DNA of 64,000 bases from Desulfoluna limicola (GTDB lineage Bacteria; Desulfobacterota; Desulfobacteria; Desulfobacterales; Desulfolunaceae). Both the position numbers and the translations under genes were made by a program. The notes below the pieces were generated by a model. That model had not been told where the DNA came from and did not search any database. It worked only from the letters and a program-made list of their open reading frames with translations. Positions 25,156 to 34,325 of the stretch are shown here, piece by piece. Location: NCBI RefSeq assembly GCF_021654575.1, contig NZ_AP024488.1, forward strand, positions 4,115,501 through 4,179,500. Direction: 5' to 3'. Within the stretch, counting starts at the first letter, position 1. Every line of letters starts with the position of its first letter.

Positions 25156-26901
25156 ATGATTGAAGCACAGCAAAACGACAACATTGTCTACGACAGCGGC
25201 AAGGGCAGCTGGTCGGACCTCTGGAAGAAGGAAGACTACTGGGCCATCTGGCTGGGTTTTATCCTTCTCATCGCAGGCATGGTCATCTACTTCCCCATGG
25301 GAGATGATGCGATCAAAGCCAAAATCAAGGATGCCAACGCCACCTTGACCTCCGAGAGTGAAAGAGCACCGTTTAAAACGGTTGAGTGGTACACTGCCGT
25401 TGATGCCAAGAAAAAGCTCAAGGCCACCAGCAGCCCCATCGGTAAAGCCATCTCCAAATACACCAGCAAGCCCAAAACCTGGAGCGGCAACCCGCTTTCC
25501 GCCTTCTACCTCAGCGCCGATGATGCCAAAGCGGCTTCCGCCAAGGGCAAAGTAAAATATGACGCGGCCAAGGCCAAGGAAGCCTCCTTGCTGTCAACGG
25601 CCAAAGAGGCCCAGGCCAAAGCAGCGGCCGCAAGCTTTGCTGACGAGGTCTTAAACGCCGACGCCGGCAAAAAGATCGACGAATGGCGCTCCGTTCACGC
25701 AAAGACCGGCAAACTGAAGAAAAAGGCCAACGTGAAGCCCTACAACCTGCTTCCCGGCCTCATCGGCTTTATGATTTTCCTTGCCGCCTTCTTCGGTATC
25801 GGCATCTCTGTTATGGGGAACTCCTTCACCAAGTTCGCCAAAGCCTTTGCCTTTGTCTTTGCCGTGGCGGTCATCGCGTACCTGGCCTCAGCCAACGCCA
25901 CCATGAAGCATTACGGCATCGGTTACGCCGCCTGGGCCATCCTCTTCGGCATGATCATCAGTAACACCATCGGCACGCCCACCTGGGTCATGCCCGCCGT
26001 TCAGACCGAATATTACATCAAGACCGGTCTCGTTCTCCTGGGTGCCGAAGTTCTTTTCAACAAGATCCTCTCCATCGGAATTCCCGGCATCTTTGTGGCC
26101 TGGGTGGTCACCCCCGTGGTCCTAATCACCACTTACTGGTTCGGTCAGAAGATTCTCAAGATCGAGTCCAAGACCATGAACATGACCATCTCGGCTGACA
26201 TGAGCGTCTGCGGCGTCTCCGCCGCCATCGCCACCGCCTCTGCCTGCCGGGCCAAGAAAGAGGAGCTGACCCTTGCTGTTGGTCTCTCCCTGGTCTTCAC
26301 CGCCATCATGATGATCGTCATGCCTGCCGTCATCAAGGCCACCGGCATGCCCTACATCCTCGGCGGTGCCTGGATGGGCGGTACCATTGACGCCACCGGT
26401 GCCGTGGCCGCAGCAGGAGCCTTCCTCTCTGAGAAAGCCCTCTACGTTGCCGCCACCATCAAGATGATCCAGAACGTGATGATCGGCCTCATCGCCTTCG
26501 GCGTGGCCATCTACTTTGTGGCCGAAGAAGAGGCAGCCAGTGGTCGTAAGGTCGGCCTCATCGAGATCTGGAACCGATTCCCCAAGTTCGTTATCGGTTT
26601 CATCTTCGCCTCCATCGTGTTCTCTGTCATCTACACCTCCATCGGCAAAGATCTCGCCTACGTCATCATCGACCACGGCGCCATCCGCGGCCTCTCCAAG
26701 ATCGGACGTGGCTGGTTCTTCTGCCTCGCCTTTGTCAGCATCGGCCTCGCCACCAACTTCCGCGAGCTCAAAGGCTACTTCAAAGGCGGCAAGCCCTTGA
26801 TCCTGTACGTCTGCGGTCAGACCCTCAACCTGACCCTGACCCTGATCATGGCCTACATCATGTTCTACCTGGTATTCCCTGAGATCACCGCAAAGATCTA
26901 A
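25156..26901 (+). CDS. YeiH-family putative sulfate exporter with N-terminal insert
   Basis: A 581-residue membrane protein of the YeiH/UPF0324 family. After a first helix (about 22-40, WAIWLGFILLIAGMVIYFP) comes a soluble Ala/Lys-rich stretch of about 150 residues with likely coiled-coil character. The multi-helix core then begins near residue 200 (LLPGLIGFMIFLAAFFGIGI). Conserved core motifs such as SADMSVCGVSAAIATASACR and GGAWMGGTIDATGAVAAAGA are present. Typical YeiH proteins are 330-350 residues, so the extra helix and loop are a large addition. The start at 25156 follows GGGAGGA. It has a sigma-54 promoter and is followed by a small membrane protein. Sulfate or sulfonate-related export is only a family label. 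Confidence 0.85.
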   Translation: MIEAQQNDNIVYDSGKGSWSDLWKKEDYWAIWLGFILLIAGMVIYFPMGDDAIKAKIKDANATLTSESERAPFKTVEWYTAVDAKKKLKATSSPIGKAISKYTSKPKTWSGNPLSAFYLSADDAKAASAKGKVKYDAAKAKEASLLSTAKEAQAKAAAASFADEVLNADAGKKIDEWRSVHAKTGKLKKKANVKPYNLLPGLIGFMIFLAAFFGIGISVMGNSFTKFAKAFAFVFAVAVIAYLASANATMKHYGIGYAAWAILFGMIISNTIGTPTWVMPAVQTEYYIKTGLVLLGAEVLFNKILSIGIPGIFVAWVVTPVVLITTYWFGQKILKIESKTMNMTISADMSVCGVSAAIATASACRAKKEELTLAVGLSLVFTAIMMIVMPAVIKATGMPYILGGAWMGGTIDATGAVAAAGAFLSEKALYVAATIKMIQNVMIGLIAFGVAIYFVAEEEAASGRKVGLIEIWNRFPKFVIGFIFASIVFSVIYTSIGKDLAYVIIDHGAIRGLSKIGRGWFFCLAFVSIGLATNFRELKGYFKGGKPLILYVCGQTLNLTLTLIMAYIMFYLVFPEITAKI

Positions 26902-26918
26902 CGGAAAACAGACCGCCC

Positions 26919-26954
26919 GCCCCTGCCCGGACTCTCACGAGCCCGGGCAGGGGC
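26919..26954 (+). terminator. Strong intercistronic hairpin
   Basis: GCCCCTGCCCGG (26919-26930) and its exact complement (26943-26954) form a 12-bp GC-rich stem between the transporter and the small membrane gene. There is no T tract, so it more likely marks mRNA processing or partial attenuation. Confidence 0.65.
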
Positions 26955-26976
26955 TCCAACACAGAAGGAGATGAAC

Positions 26977-27216
26977 ATGAACCCTGACAGCAGTTTATCC
27001 AAGCGTATCAGTGCATTCCTGGCCAGCATCGCCGGCTGCATTCTCATGATCTATGTTGTCGGCCCCTGGCTGGACACCCTGGAGTCCATCAAGCCCCTGG
27101 CCGATTTCATCGACGAGCGCAACATCGACGCCAACGCCTACTACTACACTGAAGTGGAAGAGTTTGCCGACGCCGAACTCAACATGAAGAACACCATGCA
27201 GTACATGCCAAAATAG
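26977..27216 (+). CDS. Small single-helix membrane protein, unknown
   Basis: A 79-residue protein with one membrane helix (about residues 12-32, AFLASIAGCILMIYVVGPWL) and an acidic C-terminal tail (YYYTEVEEFADAELNMKN). I do not recognise a family. The second ATG at 26977 has AGAAGGAG at 7 nt; the first at 26971 is too close. It follows the YeiH-like gene by 75 bp in the same transcript, before a shared terminator, so it may be a partner subunit of that transporter. Confidence 0.8.
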   Translation: MNPDSSLSKRISAFLASIAGCILMIYVVGPWLDTLESIKPLADFIDERNIDANAYYYTEVEEFADAELNMKNTMQYMPK

Positions 27217-27296
27217 GGTCGGAGCCGGAAATAACACCATCTTCCGCCCTTCTGTTGCGGACCTTGCGACCTTAGGGAACAGGGTGCCGCCGCCAG

Positions 27297-27344
27297 ACGA
27301 GAAACGCCCGCTAAAATAAGCGGGCGTTTCTCGTTTGTTGTTTT
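27297..27344. terminator. Intrinsic terminator, 16-bp stem
   Basis: The arms 27297-27312 and 27319-27334 are exact complements with a 6-nt loop, followed by TTGTTGTTTT. It ends the transporter transcript and may also serve the converging MarR gene. Confidence 0.93.
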
Positions 27345-27371
27345 ATGAAAAAGGGGTGGTCTTAAGAGGGG

Positions 27372-27869
27372 TTACTCTTTGGGCTCTGCAGTGTTGATGG
27401 GACCGGAAAAAAGGATGGGGGCAACTTCAAGGTTTTCAGCGTTCATCATGGAGGCGATGCGCTGAAGGGAGGAGAGCAGAAGGGTCTGTTCCCACGACTC
27501 AAGCTTTTCGAATCGGGCCACAAACTGCTCATGAAGCAGTGAGGGCTTGCTCTGGATAATCTCGAGGGCTTTGTCCGTGGCAGCCACCAACACACGCCGC
27601 TTGTCAGTATCCCCCTTCTTGCGCTTGAGAACCCCGTTTTTTTCGAGCCGTTCCACGATATTGGTCACCGTGGCCTGGCTCAGGCTCACCATTTTGGCCA
27701 GGCTGCCAATGGAGACTTCCCCCTCCCTTGCAATAACCTGAATCACCACCAGCTGGGGCCCGGTCATGCCGTACTTCTTCACGAGCTGCTTGGAGTGCAG
27801 GTCCGTGGCCCGAATAATCTGCCGAAGAGAAATCAGCAGGTCATAGCAGATATCACTGTCATCAAACAT
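27372..27869 (-). CDS. MarR-family transcriptional regulator
   Basis: A 165-residue winged-helix protein. The DNA-binding core is GSLAKMVSLSQATVTNIVER, followed by the wing KKGDTDKRRVLVAATDKA with the DxRR motif typical of MarR. Helices at both ends form the dimer interface. Targets are unknown; it is convergent with the transporter operon and 220 bp from the diguanylate cyclase gene, which also points leftward, so no divergent partner marks its operator. No ligand-binding residue can be named. Confidence 0.9.
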   Translation of the reverse strand: MFDDSDICYDLLISLRQIIRATDLHSKQLVKKYGMTGPQLVVIQVIAREGEVSIGSLAKMVSLSQATVTNIVERLEKNGVLKRKKGDTDKRRVLVAATDKALEIIQSKPSLLHEQFVARFEKLESWEQTLLLSSLQRIASMMNAENLEVAPILFSGPINTAEPKE

Positions 27870-28088
27870 CTGTTACGCGTCTCCATTAAGATGCCCGGGA
27901 AGCCTGCATGGTGGCTCCTCAACAAAGGCAGGTACTGGGTTTTCATTACTCTGTCTACAGGGTATGGACGTCTCCACGCCCGTATATCCGGCGCCAAAAC
28001 GGGGGAACACCGACGTTGCTTGGGATCTCCCGAACAGCCGGGTTCTTTCAGAGGGGATGCACAGACGCCCTCAGCAAATTCCCTTCTA

Positions 28089-29708
28089 TCAGCTCTTTTC
28101 CGGCTTGTACAGAACCCACCTATTTTTCCCTCCGGCCTTGGCCTCGTACATGGCCGAATCCGCCTTGTGGAGCAGCTCATCCACGGTCTCCCCCGCTTCA
28201 GGAAAAACACCAATCCCTATGCTGGCACCTATGACCCTCTCCTCTCCACCCAGTTCAAAAGGCCGGGACAAGGAGTCGATAATTTTTTCCGCCACCGCCT
28301 CGGCATCAGACGAGTTTTCGACCATGGGCAGAATCACGGTAAACTCGTCCCCCCCATGGCGAGCAACCATGTCCGATTCTCGCACCGCCTGTGTGAACCG
28401 CTCGCCGGTTTCGATCAAAACCGCGTCGCCGGCCTCGTGGCCCAGGGTGTCGTTAACCTCTTTAAACCCGTCAAGGTCGACAAAGAGAAGGGCACATGGG
28501 GTCTTGTAGCGTTTTGACCGCTTCAGGGTGTGGTCCAACCTGTCGAGAAACAAAGACCTGTTGGCAAGCCCCGTCAGTTTGTCAAAGTTGGCCATGCGAA
28601 TCAGGGCTTCCCGGTCTTTGGCCTGGCGGGTCTGGGCCTGGGCCAGCAAGAAAGCCGGGATCACCGAGGCCACAAACAGAAACCCGGCCATCCACAGCAT
28701 CTTAACAAGAAAGCCTCGGGTTTCCTTCAGAAGTTCAGCCTCTGGCACATAAGAGATGAGCTTCCAGTAATAGTCCTGACCACTCAAGGTGGCGCTGCTT
28801 TTACCCACGGCGTCGGCGCATCCCGAGCTTGATCGGGTTCCCGTGCCCAACGGCCTGATGGTGGTCGCCGTAAAAAGGCCCTGGTCCATCACCGCTTGAA
28901 AACTCTCGCAGCCGGAAACTTGTTGCCAGGTGGCGGGGAAAAGAGACTGGAACGTGCGATTCTCTCGCTCATCATACATAAACCCCCACTCATCCTCGGG
29001 AGTCAGCCCCTTAAGCCAGTACCCGTTTCTGTTCACCAGAAGGATCTGTCCCCTGGAGAGCCGGCTCATCTCCTCGAGTTCCTGGAGCAGGTTCGATCCG
29101 AGATAGTTGAGGACAACAACCCCCCGTTTCCCACCCGAAAGATCATACACCGGGGTGCCGAAACGGATCATGGGTTTTAAAGGAACCTCAATGGTTCCCT
29201 GCTCAATGTTCAGGTCCATGGGGGAGACGAAGATCTCCCGCCGATCCAGGGCCAGAGAGTCGTCAAAGTAATAGCGCCCTTTTTTGGACTGCAGCTGATC
29301 CTCCGGCACAACCACCGGGTTGCCACCTTCATAGTTAACGCGGCAGACCTCCATCCCCTCCGCGTTGATAAACCGTACCTGATCATATATACCCCGCTGC
29401 CGGCTGAACTCCACATACTCTTCGGCGATCATTTTCCTGTAGGCGGCATCCTTGGTTTCCAGCAGCTGGATCAGCTCGTTCTGCCGTGCAAGAAAAAGAA
29501 GGTCGGCACGGATCACGTCAATGCTCTGGCTTATCATCTCCTGTTGAAGGTCGATGTTGTGTTTTTCAACAACCTTTACCCGGTTTATGAACTCTCGTTT
29601 TTCCCAATGGTAACCGCCCGCAACAACACCCGCCAACAACAGGGCGCCCCCCAGAAGAATCATCAGAAACTTGCGATAAACGGCGACCAGCACCTCTCTG
29701 CGTCGCAT
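28089..29708 (-). CDS. Membrane diguanylate cyclase with dCache sensor
   Basis: A 539-residue protein. TM1 is about residues 12-32, a dCache-type extracellular sensor extends to about 340, TM2 is about 348-370, and the GGDEF domain fills the C-terminus. The active site reads RHGGDEFTVIL (about residue 454) and is intact, so it should make c-di-GMP from GTP. RESD sits five residues upstream of GGDEF, the position of the inhibitory RxxD I-site, so product feedback is likely. It stands alone. The same window has a c-di-GMP riboswitch, though 22 kb away, so a direct link is speculative. Confidence 0.93.
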   Translation of the reverse strand: MRRREVLVAVYRKFLMILLGGALLLAGVVAGGYHWEKREFINRVKVVEKHNIDLQQEMISQSIDVIRADLLFLARQNELIQLLETKDAAYRKMIAEEYVEFSRQRGIYDQVRFINAEGMEVCRVNYEGGNPVVVPEDQLQSKKGRYYFDDSLALDRREIFVSPMDLNIEQGTIEVPLKPMIRFGTPVYDLSGGKRGVVVLNYLGSNLLQELEEMSRLSRGQILLVNRNGYWLKGLTPEDEWGFMYDERENRTFQSLFPATWQQVSGCESFQAVMDQGLFTATTIRPLGTGTRSSSGCADAVGKSSATLSGQDYYWKLISYVPEAELLKETRGFLVKMLWMAGFLFVASVIPAFLLAQAQTRQAKDREALIRMANFDKLTGLANRSLFLDRLDHTLKRSKRYKTPCALLFVDLDGFKEVNDTLGHEAGDAVLIETGERFTQAVRESDMVARHGGDEFTVILPMVENSSDAEAVAEKIIDSLSRPFELGGEERVIGASIGIGVFPEAGETVDELLHKADSAMYEAKAGGKNRWVLYKPEKS

Positions 29709-30004
29709 ACACTCCCCCCTTCACCAGCAAACACATGCCATTCCTCAAGGCGCAGAACGTACCCGCCCCAGGATCACCGAACTCAAACCCACCATTTTTT
29801 ATGGATAATTCCCATTAACTTACTACGATATACCCCAAAATACCAGATCCACCCCAATGATTCCGGGATTTTTTCCCGGGGCCTCCACCTCATTAAATCC
29901 CGGATGACGGGAGAAACACCCAAAACCGCCATTGCATGACCGGCACCCATACACAAAGCATTCTCCTGCCGTAACCATTCGGCTCAACATGATTGTTGAA
30001 AAGA
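29709..30004. other. Spacer, nothing recognised
   Basis: About 300 bp upstream of the diguanylate cyclase gene. Contains a small TCCCGG..CCGGGA dyad near 29868-29882 but no ORF with a ribosome site. Confidence 0.4.
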
Positions 30005-30153
30005 AGCCTCCGGCGGCAAGGGCAGCAAAGCCACTTAGGCAAAACACACCTTAGAAAGCCGGTTGGGGGGTTCGCGCACGGCCTGAGGATCTTTTTTAAA
30101 ACCTGTTTATCAAACGTTTCAAAAATTAGGCCCCCGGCAGGGCTGCCGGAGGC
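30005..30153. repeat. Type A repeat, reversed
   Basis: Bounded by GCCTCCGGCGGC (30005) and GGGCTGCCGGAGGC (ending 30153). Includes the GTTTATCAAACGTTTCAAAAATT stretch and CCCCCGGCAGGGC that mark the family's left end, here at the right. Confidence 0.8.
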
Positions 30154-30535
30154 ACCCTCTGAATCGTTCCCTCCTGGCCACCGCACTCCATATTAAATAT
30201 GCTGAGAAAGAGTCCATGTGCGTCCACACGGCATGGTGAGAAATAAATGCGATGCATCTTCCGCCCCCCCTTAGCCGGCAGTCACCCTCCATTTTTTCTC
30301 TTTTCAATCAGACGCAATTTCAGGTATATAGAAACATTATCCCCCAACAGCAACTCTCCTGATTTCCTTGTCGCAAATGCCAGATATTGCAATTGCGAAA
30401 TAGCTTCTTTCGTCCTTTTCAAGTTCTCCGGCTGAAATGCTACTGCCGGCTTTAAAACACGGCCCGATGTGGTATTTTTCCATATCCCGGCCATCACAAC
30501 ACCCAATGGTGCCATGCACCAAAGGAGGGCCAATC
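30154..30535. other. Leader of the DUF2284 gene
   Basis: About 380 bp without a credible gene. AT content rises between 30240 and 30420, where the promoter probably lies, but no hexamer pair is convincing. Confidence 0.35.
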
Positions 30536-31318
30536 ATGTTGCACAGGTGCCCTGGAGTGGAGCAGACCCTGGTGTCTGTCCCCGAACTTTTCTCCTGTCC
30601 CCACTGCGATCAGGAGATGGAAATCTGGAGAGACGAAAGAAAGGGAACATGTTCTGCCTGTGCAAAGCACGTAGCCAGGCGGGAGGCGATTGATTATGCG
30701 GTAAAAATTTCACAGAAACACCTGCAGACGGCCATGGGTGACGAGATTACCCTGGCCGTCTGCGAAGCGGTGGACTCAGAAGGAGAGGTGCTCTATTACG
30801 AGCGCTATGAAGCCGTGGTCCCCCTGTCCACCATCGAGCACCACAGCAAGTACAAGAAAGCCTGCGAGGCGTGCAAACGTCACGGAACCAACCTTGCCTG
30901 CCCTCCCTTCAGCCCCACGTTTCACCACTACACGCAAGGCAAAGAGTCCGCTCGGGTCATCTGCCTTCGCCTTCCCCTCGAATACTTTGACGGGGAACTC
31001 CTGCAGGACCGATACCGGCTCTGCTTCAAAAAGGTACGGGGGTTTCTGGTGGAGGAGCTCTCCACATCGCGTGAGGCGGGGTATACCGTGGCCGGGGCAG
31101 GGCCCTGCATGGCCTGCGAGCGCTGTGTGGCCGAAGAGGGGTTTTCCGAATGCTCCAAGCCCGACCAACGCATCTTCAGCCTGGAATCCCTGGGGGTGAA
31201 CCTCATGGAACTGGCCAAGCGCTGCTTCGGCATCAGCCTGGAGTGGAGCTCCGACAGCCACACCGCCCACTTCGTCTGCGCCATGGGGGCCGTCTTTTTC
31301 CAGGGCGACGCCGCCTGA
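30536..31318 (+). CDS. Zinc-ribbon plus DUF2284 cysteine-rich protein
   Basis: A 260-residue protein. An N-terminal ribbon (CPHCDQEM...CSACAKH, about 20-45) precedes a DUF2284 domain with its cysteine clusters: CEACKRHGTNLACPPFSP (about 105-122) and CMACERCVAEEGFSEC (about 190-206). These are predicted metal-binding sites, possibly for an Fe-S cluster; DUF2284 has no established function that I can name. The start at 30536 follows AAAGGAGGG, an excellent site, in preference to a longer frame from 30437. It is a single gene followed by repeats. Confidence 0.88.
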   Translation: MLHRCPGVEQTLVSVPELFSCPHCDQEMEIWRDERKGTCSACAKHVARREAIDYAVKISQKHLQTAMGDEITLAVCEAVDSEGEVLYYERYEAVVPLSTIEHHSKYKKACEACKRHGTNLACPPFSPTFHHYTQGKESARVICLRLPLEYFDGELLQDRYRLCFKKVRGFLVEELSTSREAGYTVAGAGPCMACERCVAEEGFSECSKPDQRIFSLESLGVNLMELAKRCFGISLEWSSDSHTAHFVCAMGAVFFQGDAA

Positions 31319-31397
31319 ATACCCTCCCACAAACACATCGGGGCTGAGTCCATGCCGTTGGCAAGGGCTCAGCCCCTTTTTTTCCATGCAAAACAGA

Positions 31398-31619
31398 GCC
31401 TCCGGCGGCAAGGGTGGCGAAGCCACGTTAGGCAAAAACACCTTGAAAGCTGGTTGCGGATGCGCTTTGCCCCTCGTTCCTCGGGTCAAATCACATCCGC
31501 CTTTGGTGCGGAAATGATTGAGGGCGTGCTTTTAAGACCTGTTTGTTAAACCCACTTTTTCAGATCAGGCAAAAGTTTAGCCCCCGGCAGGGCCGCCGGA
31601 GGCATAGCTGAATAGTTAC
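31398..31619. repeat. Type A repeat, reversed, full ends
   Basis: Starts GCCTCCGGCGGC, ends GCCGCCGGAGGCATAGCTGA then ATAGTTAC, about 220 bp. It contains a reversed type B hairpin (GCGGATGCGCTTTGCCC, loop TCGTTCCTCG). The AGCTGAATAGTTAC extension matches the start of other copies in inverse orientation. Confidence 0.85.
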
Positions 31620-31800
31620 CCACGAAGATCACGAAGCGCCCTTCGGGCTACACGAAGGGATTTAAAATACCTCCGCAGTTGTTCACGGGCGAAGCCCGTC
31701 AGCAAATGTGACGAAACCGAGGAACGAGGGGTCGGAGCATTTGCGAACCTGGGGTCCAGGGGCGCAGCCCCTGGCCGCCGGAGGCGTGCTTTTCGTTCTT
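31620..31800. repeat. Type B repeat with adjacent repeat fragment
   Basis: CACGAAGCGCCCTTCGGGCTACACGAAG (31630-31657, two overlapping short hairpins) is followed by a type B element (31687-31785): GGGCGAAGCCC, stem around CGAGGAACGAG, CCAGGGGCGCAGCCCCTGG, GCCGCCGGAGGC. Confidence 0.8.
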
Positions 31801-31814
31801 TCTCTATGCGCCTG

Positions 31815-33380
31815 TTAAAACGGAAACCCCGTTGTTTCCCTGAATCCTGTGTCTTGGGGCTTCGAAGGCTGAGCCTCGGGTTTTTTGGCCGCAACGTGCA
31901 CCCGGTTGCCCTCGACGTAAATAGCTTTGAAGGGTTTGGTGGGGCAGGCGTGCTCACAGGCCCCGCACCCAATACAGGTATCGGGGTTCACGACGGGAAC
32001 CCTCAGCCCCTTTTCCACCACCATGTCCACGGCCTTGGTGGGACAATGCTCCGAACAGGCACCGCACTCCGTCCGGTTCAGAACAACAATGCAGTTCTCC
32101 CGCACGAACATCGCCTTGCCCAGTTGCGTCACCTGTTTCTCTTCAAGGGAAATATCCTCGATGGCCCCGGTGGGGCAGACCTGCCCGCACAGGTTGCAGC
32201 CGTTGTGGCAATAACCGAACCGCGGCTGAAGGGAAGGCATCATCAACCCCGACAAACCATACCCCGTCCATGAGGGCTGAAGGACCTGGGAAGGGCACGC
32301 GCCCACACAGCGCAGGCACGAAATGCAGCGCCGGGTGAAGTGATCTACCCCCCTGGACCCCGGCGGGGTGATAGGGCATGCCCTCACCACCGGGGTGAGG
32401 CTCCTGTCACCGGGCCTCGGTTGCTCCTGTGCGTGGGCCGTGGGAAGGCGCACACCCGGGGCCACCGTCACCAGGGCAGACAGTATCAACGCCCGACGCT
32501 CCGAAGAAAAGTGCTCCGGGGGTTCCTCTCCGGCCCCGAGAAGTGGCGGCCTTTTTCCGTAACTCAGGCTCCCGGCAGGGCAGGTATCCAGACAGTTGAA
32601 ACAGACCACGCACCGGGTGACATCCACGCTCATCGCCTGAGAATCGATGCACTCGGCCTTGCAGACCCGGCTGCACCGGCCACAGGAGGTGCAGGTGGAG
32701 ACGTCGAACCACACCCGTTGACGTGCGCCGAGGGAGCAGAGCCCGAGCACCGCCCCCACCGGGCAGAGGGTGTTGCAATACAAACGTCCACGCCTCCGGG
32801 CCAGCCACACCAGAAAAGCGAGAATAATCGCGGCCAAGGCCGTCGCCCTCCAGGCGATTCCGCTCAGAGGCCAGGGAGGAACCAGGTAGAGGCCGCCCAT
32901 CTCAAGGAGCCGTGACAACCCGTTGTTGGCAACGATGGCAAGGGGCCGGGCCATGAGCGTTGCGCTGCGCCCGAAAATCCCGAAGGGCTCGAAAAGCTCC
33001 ACAAACACAAAGCTCCCCCCCACCACGCAGATCAGAATAAGTGCCACCACACACACCCTGAGGCCATGGCGGGGCGGGTAAAACCGATACCGACGCCCCG
33101 GTCGCGACCGGGAGACCCCATCAAACAGGATGCCCAGGGGACAGACCACAGAACAGTAGATTCGCCCGAAAAGCAAGGTCACCCCGACCACCACCAGGCA
33201 ACCTGCTGCCAGCCCCCCACCCCCAGAAACCAACCGAATCAGAGACGGCAGAAACTGCGTTGAGGTGACGGCATCGGACACCCACACCGGTACCCATCCG
33301 GAAAAATCGATGAATACGAGAGCCATCAGGACAAACACCGCCCCTGCGGCACATTGCCTTGCCCGACGAAACCATGTCAC
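31815..33380 (-). CDS. Membrane polyferredoxin, NapH/NosR-like
   Basis: A 521-residue protein. Four or five helices in the first 210 residues hold the two NapH-type cysteine motifs (GRIYCSVVCPLGILFD and GRLYCNTLCPVGAVLG). Then come several ferredoxin clusters: CTSCGRCSRVC, CVVCFNCLDTCP, CISCLRCVGACP, CNLCGQVCP, CGACSEHCP and CIGCGACEHACP, enough for about six [4Fe-4S] sites. It looks like a quinone-linked electron conduit. It starts with GTG, and its GTGA overlaps the stop of the DUF362 gene, so the two are translationally coupled. Substrate and final acceptor are unknown. Confidence 0.88.
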   Translation of the reverse strand: MTWFRRARQCAAGAVFVLMALVFIDFSGWVPVWVSDAVTSTQFLPSLIRLVSGGGGLAAGCLVVVGVTLLFGRIYCSVVCPLGILFDGVSRSRPGRRYRFYPPRHGLRVCVVALILICVVGGSFVFVELFEPFGIFGRSATLMARPLAIVANNGLSRLLEMGGLYLVPPWPLSGIAWRATALAAIILAFLVWLARRRGRLYCNTLCPVGAVLGLCSLGARQRVWFDVSTCTSCGRCSRVCKAECIDSQAMSVDVTRCVVCFNCLDTCPAGSLSYGKRPPLLGAGEEPPEHFSSERRALILSALVTVAPGVRLPTAHAQEQPRPGDRSLTPVVRACPITPPGSRGVDHFTRRCISCLRCVGACPSQVLQPSWTGYGLSGLMMPSLQPRFGYCHNGCNLCGQVCPTGAIEDISLEEKQVTQLGKAMFVRENCIVVLNRTECGACSEHCPTKAVDMVVEKGLRVPVVNPDTCIGCGACEHACPTKPFKAIYVEGNRVHVAAKKPEAQPSKPQDTGFRETTGFPF

Positions 33381-34288
33381 CCCGCCACCTTCACCTTGCG
33401 GATCGTGATCGCCTCCAGGTCCTTGCTGCCCACCTTCATGGCATCGGCGATACGGATGTATCCGATATCATCGGGTTCGAGGCCGAACATTCTTGCGGAT
33501 GCCGCATCCAGCGCCACAGGGTCCCGGGCGATGATCTGGGCCTTCACCAGGGCCACGTCCTCTTCCGCCACCCCCCTGGGACCGTTGGTGCGCATAACGC
33601 GATACCCGTCCATCACGGTAAGATCGGCGGATATAAAGGTCGAAAAATCCGCGATGCACTGATGCAGGTCGTTCCTGTGCCAATAGCCCCTGTCCCAGAC
33701 AACCCCCATAAGATTCTTCATCCCCAGGGTCAGGCGGGTGCTGCCGTGGTTCTTGAGCACCGGCACGTTGATAAACACGTCCGCGGCAAGGACGTTCCGG
33801 TGCACCTTGGCATCTTTCAGACGTTTTCCCGCCGGGATGCTCACAGAGGTGTACTGCCTTCTGCTGTTCGCCGGAACCATCTGGCCACCGGCCTCCTTGA
33901 CCGCCGCTTCAATACCGCTGCTACGATAGCAGCTCTTCCAGAGATCGCAGGTGTGATCAAGCACCTCCACCTTCCCTGCCCCCACGGCGATGCACTGGCG
34001 CACAATCTCACCCACCAGCTCCGGGTTGGTGCAGGCACCCCGCTCGGGAGGGGTGTCCCAGCCAATGTTCGGCTTCACCACCACGGTCTGACCGGAGCGC
34101 ACAAAGCCCCCCATGCCTCCCATCTCCGCAATGCCCCGCCGGAACATCTCTGCTGCGCCCCCACCCCTTACGGCAACCAGGTCGCAGGCCCCCTGCCCCT
34201 CTGTGGCCGCAAGAAGCCTGAAAGGATGGCTAAGAAACAGGGCCGACCCCGCCACCACGCCCGTCTTGATAAACTCGCGTCGATTCAT
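33377..34288 (-). CDS. DUF362 protein with Tat-like signal
   Basis: A 303-residue protein with a twin-arginine-type leader (MNRREFIKTGVVAGSALFLS) and a DUF362 domain (VVKPNIGWDTPPERGACTNP, NVPVLKNHGSTRLTLGMKNL). DUF362 proteins are often fused to or paired with ferredoxins; here the ferredoxin part is the overlapping next gene. No cysteine cluster of its own is evident. The start at 34288 follows GGGAGG; a longer frame to 34315 would spoil the signal. A tatA-like gene is at 43262. Role unknown. Confidence 0.85.
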   Translation of the reverse strand: MNRREFIKTGVVAGSALFLSHPFRLLAATEGQGACDLVAVRGGGAAEMFRRGIAEMGGMGGFVRSGQTVVVKPNIGWDTPPERGACTNPELVGEIVRQCIAVGAGKVEVLDHTCDLWKSCYRSSGIEAAVKEAGGQMVPANSRRQYTSVSIPAGKRLKDAKVHRNVLAADVFINVPVLKNHGSTRLTLGMKNLMGVVWDRGYWHRNDLHQCIADFSTFISADLTVMDGYRVMRTNGPRGVAEEDVALVKAQIIARDPVALDAASARMFGLEPDDIGYIRIADAMKVGSKDLEAITIRKVKVAG

Positions 34289-34325
34289 GTTAACCTCCCT
34301 GAAACAATGCCCCATTCTAACAGAT

